From Pseudomonadota bacterium (lineage in GTDB: Bacteria > Pseudomonadota > Gammaproteobacteria > Steroidobacterales > Steroidobacteraceae): a stretch of 64,000 nucleotides of DNA. Every line of letters starts with the position of its first letter. The first letter of the stretch is position 1. The position numbers and the translations under genes are program-made. The notes below the pieces were generated by a model. That model was not told where the DNA came from and did no database searches. It worked only from the letters and a program-made list of their open reading frames with translations. The DNA is taken from contig JAEWAF010000135.1 of NCBI GenBank assembly GCA_023391815.1, positions 44,546 to 108,545 on the forward strand, written 5' to 3'. Shown piece after piece: positions 58,158 to 64,000 of this stretch.

Positions 58158-58200
58158 ATAACCAGCGGGCTATGGGTCGACATATAACCAGCTGGCTATG
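58158..58200. promoter_or_regulatory. Tandem ArsR operator repeats
   Basis: ATAACCAGCGGGCTATG (58158-58174) and ATAACCAGCTGGCTATG (58184-58200) are 17-base direct repeats differing at one base, 26 bases apart. Each is itself nearly palindromic (ATAACCAGC/GCTGGCTAT). They begin 10 bases upstream of the ArsR start, where a repressor would block transcription. Two sites on about 2.5 helical turns suggest cooperative binding of two dimers. Confidence 0.7.
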
Positions 58201-58280
58201 CGAGAGTCAAGCGGCCGTGGCCTTGACTCGTCGCCCGATCATTAGCACATTGGCCCGACGCCATCGCGCGAGAGCAAACA

Positions 58281-58631
58281 ATGTCGTACCACATTCGCCG
58301 ACATCTCGGTTTCGCCGCCCTCATCCTCGGGGCGATCGCGTTGAGCGGCTGTCAAACGACGCCCAGCCAGGCTCCGGCCGCGCCCGCCTTGCGCTTGCTC
58401 GAATCGCAACCTTTGACGGTTGCCGAGAACTGCGACGCCAGCGGCAGTTATTTTGTTGAATTCACGGTGTTGAGCGACGGGGCCACGGGTGACATCCAGG
58501 CTCCCTCCGGTCCGGCCTGCGTGCAACAGGCGCTGGCGGCCTGGGTGAGTTCATTCCGGTATGAGGCGCCGGGCCGAGACATTCCGTCGGGCATCGAGTG
58601 GATGATGGTGACGGGCCGCAAAGGCTCGTAA
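58281..58631 (+). CDS. Small lipoprotein, TonB-C-like fold possible
   Basis: Protein of 116 residues with a lipoprotein signal peptide (HLGFAALILGAIALSGC, lipidated Cys24). The mature part has a Pro/Ala linker (TTPSQAPAAPA) and a domain with ENCDASGSYFVEFTVLSDGAT and AWVSSFRYEAPG that resembles the strand order of TonB C-terminal or similar small domains. Two further cysteines could form a disulfide. It is divergent from the ArsR operon. Function unknown. Confidence 0.75.
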   Translation: MSYHIRRHLGFAALILGAIALSGCQTTPSQAPAAPALRLLESQPLTVAENCDASGSYFVEFTVLSDGATGDIQAPSGPACVQQALAAWVSSFRYEAPGRDIPSGIEWMMVTGRKGS

Positions 58632-58725
58632 AAAAAGCCGCCGACGAGCCGCGCAACCTTCCGCGAGAGCGTCGCGTCCAATTGCCACGACGGCCCACTT
58701 CGGGCCTATGGGGACGCGGGCTCGC

Positions 58726-60093
58726 ATGCGGAAGAGAACATTCCTCTGGAGCGTACCAGGGCTGGTACTGCTGCTCGGTGTTGCATGGTTTGCTATCAGT
58801 CGCGAGCAACCCGTCGACACTCGCTATACCGGCGCCTACCGATTCGATGACGGCACGCTGATGGTCATCGCGCCACGCGACACGACCGATCTGCGCTTCA
58901 AGTTGATGAATGGCGAGACCGGCGCGCTGTGGCCGACCGATAACACCGGTCACTTCGAAGGTGGCGAGGGTTGGGCCGAGCGCGAGCCAGTCACCAATCG
59001 CCTGCAATTCAAACGCAACGGCGCGGGCGATGTCATCGGGTTGACGTGGCAGCGAACTGGCGCCGTTAAATCACCCGTCGGTAATGCAACCCGACTGCCG
59101 CTGCGAGAGGAGCTGGTGACGTTTCCCAGTGGCAAACTCACTTTGCGCGGCAAGCTCATCCTGCCCGAAGGGCAAGGGCCGTTCCCAGTGATGATCCCGG
59201 TGCACGGCTCGGAAGACTACAGCGCGGTGGATCATTACTCCGATCCATACATTTACGCGGCCAACGGCATTGCCGCGTTCGTTTACGACAAGCGCGGCAC
59301 CGGCGGCTCGACGGGCAAATACACCGCGAATTTCGACGTGCTCTCCGACGACACCGTCGCCGCCGTTCAATACGTACGCGGGCGATCGGAGATCGACGGC
59401 GACAAAGTCCATCTCGCCGGTTACAGCCAGGGCGGCTGGATCGCTCCGCTCGCGGCGCTCAAAGACGGCCACATCCGGAGTCTATTCGTCGGCTTCGGCG
59501 TGGCCGTGCCGGTGCTCGGTGAGGATCGCTGGGGTTATGTGTATGCGCTTCAGCAGAAGGGCTTCGGTGCCAAAGAGATCGCGGAAGTCGACAGCATCGC
59601 CGCGATCATCGGCGACATCGTCGATCGGGGCCAGAATCGCTGGTCGGATTTCTCGCACGCGTTGCAGGCAGCGCGTAGCAAGCCGTGGTTCGAGACTGCG
59701 AAGCACAGCGACTCCATTTTCGGGATGATCGTCGGCAGCGACATGCCGCTGTGGGTCGTTCGCCCCTATATGTGGTGGAAGTACGGTCGCGACGATCCGC
59801 CGTTCATCGATCGCCTCTACGATCCGGTGCGGACGCTCGCGCAGCTGGATGTGCCGAGCCTGTGGATTTTCGGCGGCAAGGATTCCAGCGCGCCGACGCA
59901 GTGGAGTGTCGACGAGTTGCGCAAGCTGCAGAGCGACAACAAACCTATCGAATATTTCATCTATCCCGAGGCCGAGCACGGCATCACGCGCTTCAAGCAA
60001 AACGAGGACGGCGAGCGCATCACGCTCGGCTATGAAGACGGTTACTTCCGTCAGCAGGTGGAGTGGTATCGCAAGCAAAGCGGTTTGCCGTAA
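58726..60093 (+). CDS. Membrane-anchored or exported alpha/beta hydrolase
   Basis: Protein of 455 residues. An N-terminal hydrophobic segment (FLWSVPGLVLLLGVAWFA) precedes a beta-rich region (30-130) and an alpha/beta-hydrolase domain. The oxyanion region is VMIPVHGSEDYSAVDHYSD. The nucleophile elbow GYSQGG carries the serine, and the acid is probably the Asp of FGGKDSSAP. The His is in AEHGITRF. It acts on esters or peptides in the periplasm; the substrate is unknown. ATG at 58708 is an alternative start. A double hairpin follows the stop. Confidence 0.88.
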   Translation: MRKRTFLWSVPGLVLLLGVAWFAISREQPVDTRYTGAYRFDDGTLMVIAPRDTTDLRFKLMNGETGALWPTDNTGHFEGGEGWAEREPVTNRLQFKRNGAGDVIGLTWQRTGAVKSPVGNATRLPLREELVTFPSGKLTLRGKLILPEGQGPFPVMIPVHGSEDYSAVDHYSDPYIYAANGIAAFVYDKRGTGGSTGKYTANFDVLSDDTVAAVQYVRGRSEIDGDKVHLAGYSQGGWIAPLAALKDGHIRSLFVGFGVAVPVLGEDRWGYVYALQQKGFGAKEIAEVDSIAAIIGDIVDRGQNRWSDFSHALQAARSKPWFETAKHSDSIFGMIVGSDMPLWVVRPYMWWKYGRDDPPFIDRLYDPVRTLAQLDVPSLWIFGGKDSSAPTQWSVDELRKLQSDNKPIEYFIYPEAEHGITRFKQNEDGERITLGYEDGYFRQQVEWYRKQSGLP

Positions 60094-60097
60094 CACG

Positions 60098-60141
60098 ACC
60101 GCAGTGGAACTGCGGTAGGCTGCGGTGTCTTCAGCCGCAGC
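60098..60141. repeat. REP-like pair of hairpins
   Basis: ACCGCAGT-GGA-ACTGCGGT (60098-60116) is a perfect 8-base-stem hairpin. Directly after it GCTGCGG (60119-60125) pairs with CCGCAGC (60135-60141). Both share the CTGCGGT core. Two adjacent related palindromes between genes are typical of REP/BIME-type dispersed repeats, though a terminator pair is possible. There is no T-tract. Confidence 0.5.
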
Positions 60142-60157
60142 TATCGATGCCCTGCTC

Positions 60158-62185
60158 ATGATTCGCCGACGTGCCCCCGACGCTCCGCCGTTCGAAGATC
60201 TGCTCGCGCAACGCCTGACTCGTCGTCAGGTTTTACAGGCCGGGGCGGCCATCGCGCCGCTCGCCCTGAGCGGAGCGGCACTGCTCGCATCCGCGGATGC
60301 GACTGCCCAGAGACCGGCGCAGCTCGGTTTCAAACCGATTCAAGGCAGCAACGCCGACGCCATCGTGCTGCCGCCGGGATACACGCATGACGTGCTGATC
60401 CGTTGGGGCGACAGTCTGTTTTCGTCCTTGCCCGATCTGGATGCCAGCCGGCTCAACGACGGTGTGCTGTTCGACCCCAAAGCCGCCGAGCACCAGCGTG
60501 GGCAGTTCGGTCAGAACTGCGATGCCATTCATTTCTTTCCGTTGCAAGGTCGCAGCGATCACGGCGTCCTGTGCGTTAACAACGAGTACACCGACGACGC
60601 GTTGATGTTCCCCGGTCATCCGGGATTTCGCGGGCTGCGCGGCGCAGTGAGTCGCGAATATGTGAGGCAACGACAGCAGCTGGTGGCGGTCGCGAAGGCG
60701 GCGCAGGGCGTTTCGATCGTCGAAGTTCAGCGCAAGCGTGGGCGCTGGCAATTCGTGAAGGACTCGAAATACAACCGTCGCATCACCGCCGATACGGCCA
60801 TCAGCATCGGCGGTCCGGCGCGTGGCGCCGCGCTGATGAAGACGAATGACGATCCGGCGGGCGAGCGGGCGTTCGGCACGTTCGCGAACTGCGCCGGTGG
60901 CGAAACGCCGTGGGGCACCTATCTCACGGCCGAAGAAAACATTCAGGACTACTTCGCCAATCTGGATCAGCTGAAAGTGCGCACCGACGTCGATCCGTTC
61001 ATCATCGAGGCGCATCGACGCTTCCGGATGTGGAGCGCGCAGTCGCTCTACAATTGGGACATCGCCGACTCGCGGTTCGATCTCGCCGTCGCGCCCACCG
61101 AGCCGTTCCGCTTCGGCTGGATCGTCGAGATCGACCCGCTCGATCCCACCAGCACGCCCATCAAGCGAACCGCCTTGGGCCGGTTCGCGCACGAAGGCGC
61201 GAGCCCGGTGATCGCGCGAGATGGTCGCGTCGCCGTCTACATGGGCGATGACGACAAGTTCGAGTACGTCTATAAGTTCATTTCGAACGGACGCTTCGAT
61301 CCGAAGAATCCCACGGCCAATCGGGATCTGCTCGATCAGGGCACCTTGCATGTCGCGCGCTTCGACGCCAGTGGCCGGGGACAATGGTTGCCACTGGTGT
61401 TCGACCCGAAGGGTCCGCTGAACGCCGCCGCCGGATTTCGCGATCAGGCCGATGTGCTCATCAAAGCGCGCATGGCGGCTTATCTGCTGGGCGCGACGCC
61501 GATGGATCGTCCCGAAGACGTCGAAGCGAATCCGACGACCGGTCGTATCTACATCGCGTGCACCCGTAACGAGAGCCGCACCGTCGAGGCTGGCACGATG
61601 ACGTATGGCGGACGCGAGATCGATACGACGCCAAACGCGGCGAATCCGCGCGGTGCGAACAACTTCGGTCACATCATCGAGATCGCGGAAGCGGGCGACG
61701 ATCACACTTCGCTCGAGTTCTCTTGGGAAGTGTTCCTGCTCGCGGGCGACCCGTCAGGCGATCGCTTGATCACCGATCTGAGCCAGGTGAAAACCGACAG
61801 CGCCTACTACGCGGGCTATGCCAAGGCCGCGGATCTCAGCCCGATCGGCTCGCCCGACAACATCGGTTTCGATCGCCTCGGCAATCTTTGGATCGTGAGC
61901 GACGGAGCGCAACCTCACAGCGGCAACAACGGCTGCTGGGTCACGCCGACGTCGGGCCCGAATCGCGGGCGTTTACAACAGTTCATGAGCGGTCCGGTGG
62001 GCTGCGAAGTGTGCGGCTGCCAGTTCTCGCCGGACGATGAAACGTTGTTCATCAGCATCCAGCATCCGGGCGAGGGCGGCACGACCGCCGAGCCACGCAG
62101 CCACTGGCCGGATGGCGGCAAGAGCCAGCCGCGCTCGAGCGTGATCGCGATTCGCAAGGAAGGCGGCGGTCGCGTCGGGAGCTGA
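60158..62185 (+). CDS. phoX: PhoX-type alkaline phosphatase family protein (DUF839)
   Basis: Protein of 675 residues. A Tat signal (LTRRQVLQAGAAIAPLALSG) precedes the DUF839/PhoX propeller, with VLCVNNEYTDDALMFPGH, NCAGGETPWGTYLTAEENI, GWIVEIDPLDP, GDDDKFEYVYKF, RPEDVEANPTTGRIYIACT, and NIGFDRLGNLWIVSDG. PhoX enzymes are Fe/Ca-dependent phosphomonoesterases folded before Tat export. A GTG at 60125 is in frame but sits inside the hairpin, so the ATG at 60158 is preferred. Eight residues between Met and the Tat arginines lie in a long n-region typical of PhoX. No Pho box is seen. Confidence 0.9.
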   Translation: MIRRRAPDAPPFEDLLAQRLTRRQVLQAGAAIAPLALSGAALLASADATAQRPAQLGFKPIQGSNADAIVLPPGYTHDVLIRWGDSLFSSLPDLDASRLNDGVLFDPKAAEHQRGQFGQNCDAIHFFPLQGRSDHGVLCVNNEYTDDALMFPGHPGFRGLRGAVSREYVRQRQQLVAVAKAAQGVSIVEVQRKRGRWQFVKDSKYNRRITADTAISIGGPARGAALMKTNDDPAGERAFGTFANCAGGETPWGTYLTAEENIQDYFANLDQLKVRTDVDPFIIEAHRRFRMWSAQSLYNWDIADSRFDLAVAPTEPFRFGWIVEIDPLDPTSTPIKRTALGRFAHEGASPVIARDGRVAVYMGDDDKFEYVYKFISNGRFDPKNPTANRDLLDQGTLHVARFDASGRGQWLPLVFDPKGPLNAAAGFRDQADVLIKARMAAYLLGATPMDRPEDVEANPTTGRIYIACTRNESRTVEAGTMTYGGREIDTTPNAANPRGANNFGHIIEIAEAGDDHTSLEFSWEVFLLAGDPSGDRLITDLSQVKTDSAYYAGYAKAADLSPIGSPDNIGFDRLGNLWIVSDGAQPHSGNNGCWVTPTSGPNRGRLQQFMSGPVGCEVCGCQFSPDDETLFISIQHPGEGGTTAEPRSHWPDGGKSQPRSSVIAIRKEGGGRVGS

Positions 62186-62190
62186 GCTCG

Positions 62191-63606
62191 TTACAGCACC
62201 TTGCCAGGATTCATGATCCCGTTCGGGTCCAGCGCCTGTTTGATGGCGCGCATGACGTCGAGCGCGACCGGTTGCTCATATCGAACCAGTTCTTCGCGCT
62301 TGAGCCGGCCAATGCCGTGCTCGGCGCTGATGCTGCCGCCATAACGCGCGATCAGATCGTGGACTGCCCGGTTGATGCTCGGTGCCAGGCGCAAGAACGA
62401 TTCGTCGTCGCCATTGGCGGGCCGGCTCACATTGAAATGCAGGTTGCCGTCGCCCAGGTGACCGTAAGAAACAATCCGTCCTTGCGGCGAAATCGTCCGC
62501 ACCAGCTGCGAGGCTTCGACGATGAACCGCGGCAGCTCGCTGGTGGTCACCGAAACGTCGTGTTTGATGCTCGCGCCGATATGACGCTGGGCTTCGGGGA
62601 TGGTCTCGCGCAGCTTCCAGAACATTTCACGCTGCGATTCGCTGGAAGCGAGCGCGGCGTCCGAGATTTCACCTTGTTCCATTGCAGCGGCCAGCTCGGT
62701 TTCGATGGCCTCGCGCATCGATTCGGCCTGGCGGCCGAGGCCGATTTCGAGCAGCACATACCAGTCGTGACGCCGGTCGAGCGGGTCGGCCGTGTTCGGA
62801 ATGTACTGGAGGACCAGGTCCAGCGCGAACCGCGGAATCAGCTCGAAGGTCGAGACGGCGTCGCCGGTGAAGGTGCGCAATCTCGACAGTAAGGACACGG
62901 CCTGTTGTGGATCTTCGATCCCGACGAATGCAGTGATCGTGGTCGCCGCTCGTGAAAACAATTTGCACGTGGCGGCGGTGATGACTCCAAGCGTCCCTTC
63001 CGCGCCCATGAACAGATTGCGCAGGTCGTACCCGGTATTGTCCTTGCGGAGCGGCTTGAGATCGTCGAGCACGCGGCCGTCGGGCAGGACGACTTCGAGG
63101 CCGAGAACGAGGTCGCGCATCATGCCGTAGCGGAGCACGGCCGTGCCGCCGGCGTTGGTCGACAGATTGCCGCCGAGTTGGCACGAGCCTTCCGACCCCA
63201 GACTCATTGGGAACAAACGATCGACGGACGCGGCCGCCGCTTGCACTTCCGCCAGCACACAGCCGGCTTCGGCGATCATGGTGTAGTTCAGCGGATCGAT
63301 GGCGCGGATTTTTCGCATGCGTGCCATAGACAGCACGATCTGCGACCCATCCTCGCTCGGCGTCGCTCCGCCGCAGTAACTGGTGTTGCCGCCCACGGGC
63401 ACGACCCCGACGCGCGCTTCGTTACACATGCGCATGATGGCGGACACCTGTTCGGTGCGGTCCGGGCGCAGGACCAGCGGCGTCGCGCCCCGATACAGTT
63501 TGCGATGATCGACGAGGTAAGGCTCGATGTCCGCCGCCTGTTCGAGATAGCCCTGCGGACCGACGGCGCGACGGAGTTCGGCGAGCAGGGAGCTGTTGAT
63601 GCTCAT
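62191..63606 (-). CDS. FAD-binding D-2-hydroxyacid (lactate/hydroxyglutarate-type) dehydrogenase
   Basis: Protein of 471 residues of the VAO/GlcD family. The FAD-binding PCMH half contains VVPVGGNTSYCGGATP, SLGSEGSCQLGGNLSTNAGGT and RKDNTGYDLRNLFMGAEGTLGVIT. The C-terminal substrate half contains GHLGDGNLHFNVSRP and the conserved SAEHGIGRLKREEL with the terminal DPNGIMNPGKVL. It oxidises a D-2-hydroxyacid using FAD, passing electrons onward. It is divergent from the D-threonine-aldolase-type gene, which may provide or consume a related amino or hydroxy acid. Confidence 0.92.
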   Translation of the reverse strand: MSINSSLLAELRRAVGPQGYLEQAADIEPYLVDHRKLYRGATPLVLRPDRTEQVSAIMRMCNEARVGVVPVGGNTSYCGGATPSEDGSQIVLSMARMRKIRAIDPLNYTMIAEAGCVLAEVQAAAASVDRLFPMSLGSEGSCQLGGNLSTNAGGTAVLRYGMMRDLVLGLEVVLPDGRVLDDLKPLRKDNTGYDLRNLFMGAEGTLGVITAATCKLFSRAATTITAFVGIEDPQQAVSLLSRLRTFTGDAVSTFELIPRFALDLVLQYIPNTADPLDRRHDWYVLLEIGLGRQAESMREAIETELAAAMEQGEISDAALASSESQREMFWKLRETIPEAQRHIGASIKHDVSVTTSELPRFIVEASQLVRTISPQGRIVSYGHLGDGNLHFNVSRPANGDDESFLRLAPSINRAVHDLIARYGGSISAEHGIGRLKREELVRYEQPVALDVMRAIKQALDPNGIMNPGKVL

Positions 63607-63641
63607 GAGGTAAGCTTACTCCAACGGAGGAATGATCGATC

Positions 63642-63890
63642 CTGGATCACTTTCGCTTACATCAAGGTCTCATCGGGCACGCCGGCTCGCGAGCCGAGCT
63701 CAACACGCCGGTGCTGGTGGTGGATCGTGACGCCCTGGATAGAAACATCCGTCGCATGGCCGAGCTGGCCCGCAAGCACGGCGTCGCTCTCCGGCCGCAC
63801 GCGAAGACTCATAAAAGCGTCGATATCGCCAAGTTGCAAATCGCTGCCGGCGCCGTGGGTGTCTGTTGCGCGAAGCTCGGCGAGGCGGAG
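63642..63890 (+). pseudogene. N-terminal part of a D-threonine aldolase/alanine racemase-fold gene, interrupted
   Basis: The frame beginning at CTG 63642 reads NTPVLVVDRDALDRNIRRMA and HGVALRPHAKTHKS (probable PLP lysine in the KTHK motif), then GAVGVCCAKLGEAE. This is the start of a fold-type III PLP enzyme such as D-threonine aldolase. No ATG, GTG or TTG precedes it in frame; an ATG at 63632 with GGAGG is in another frame and reaches a stop after 32 codons. Family similarity ends after Glu83 (63888-63890), exactly where a 52-base repeat starts. It is probably a disrupted gene, or an N-terminal part with a repeat extension. Confidence 0.55.
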
Positions 63891-64000
63891 TGGTCTACGT
63901 CGCCGGACGTTTCTATCGCTGCGTCGTTTTCGGAGGCGTCAGTGGTCCACGTCGTCGGAAGTTTCTATCGCTGCGTCGTTTTCGGAGGCGTCAGTGGTCC
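63889..64000 (+). repeat. 52-bp tandem repeat running off the window end
   Basis: Unit 1 (63889-63940) and unit 2 (63941-63992) match at 49 of 52 positions, and the first 8 bases of a third unit follow (63993-64000). Each begins AGTGGTC and ends TTTTCGGAGGCGTC. The plus strand of the visible repeat has no stop in any frame, so a period of 52 (not a multiple of 3) would shift frame each unit without termination. There is no spacer between units. Total copy number is unknown because the window ends. Confidence 0.85.

Noticed and set aside
60125..60157. GTG start for phoX
   Set aside because: It lies inside the second hairpin stem and has no ribosome site; the ATG at 60158 directly precedes the Tat region.
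60233..61705. Open frame of about 490 codons antisense to phoX
   Set aside because: Arg/Asp-rich shadow typical of high-GC antisense sequence with no recognisable domain.
63889..64000. CRISPR array
   Set aside because: The units are directly adjacent with no spacers, and no cas gene is nearby.

Overview
The window is high-GC chromosomal DNA from a Gram-negative proteobacterium. Supporting features are a TonB-dependent receptor, an orphan TonB, an OprB-type porin, several outer-membrane or lipoprotein candidates, CysB/CysH/CysG/CysK sulfur genes, a fused SecDF, an MsbA-like exporter and an NhaR-like regulator. The gene set fits a gammaproteobacterium of the Steroidobacter/Xanthomonadales type, but that placement is inference from gene content. 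No rRNA, tRNA, CRISPR array or transposase was recognised.

Layout. 1-5.7 kb (minus strand): fused secDF, an OmpR-type response regulator, a TonB-dependent receptor preceded by a terminator-like hairpin, and the first 18 codons of a membrane protein that may be the sensor kinase. 5.7-9.9 kb: NhaR-like LysR regulator, Rnk-like protein, tandem universal stress protein, acyl-CoA synthetase. 10-13.2 kb: exported cupin divergent from a MocR-type regulator, followed by an MDR oxidoreductase with a signal peptide; both flanks of the regulator carry GGCTC repeats. 13.2-20 kb: barrel candidates, DUF2905, a short UvrA paralogue, zinc alcohol dehydrogenase, isochorismatase-like hydrolase. 20-29 kb: SDR-DoxX fusion with DUF2269, a pyruvate-oxidase-like ThDP enzyme, OprB porin behind a CRP-like site, TonB, and a di-iron-type hydrolase divergent from a TetR regulator across a palindrome. 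29-31.6 kb: two-GAF NarL-type histidine kinase and its overlapping response regulator.

31.6-34.3 kb is an accessory island. A gene-poor, AT-richer stretch leads into a tightly overlapping pair, TcmP (methyltransferase-like 'three-Cys-motif partner') and a DUF5131/Gp37-Gp68 three-cysteine protein. A frameshifted remnant of a small WYL-like protein follows. This pair is the best candidate for a poorly characterised system here.

34.3-51 kb: Tat-exported molybdenum hydroxylase with its 2Fe-2S subunit, then a dispersed assimilatory sulfur cluster: ferredoxin-NADP reductase, thioesterase II, siroheme sulfite reductase and DUF934, then (after nfeD/slipin, an SDR and an ABC exporter) CysB-type regulator, [4Fe-4S] CysH, CysG and a cysteine synthase ending at a strong terminator. 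No CysJ flavoprotein is seen, so electrons for sulfite reduction probably come through ferredoxin.

51-64 kb: Na/Pi cotransporter, BON-domain protein and SDR, DUF4136 lipoprotein, hemerythrin-like protein, acetoacetate-decarboxylase-like protein, a five-gene ArsR operon with two near-identical operator repeats, an exported hydrolase, a REP-like double hairpin, a Tat-type PhoX phosphatase and an FAD-linked D-hydroxyacid oxidase. The last 360 bases hold the start of a D-threonine-aldolase-type gene whose family similarity stops exactly where a 52-bp tandem repeat begins and runs off the end.
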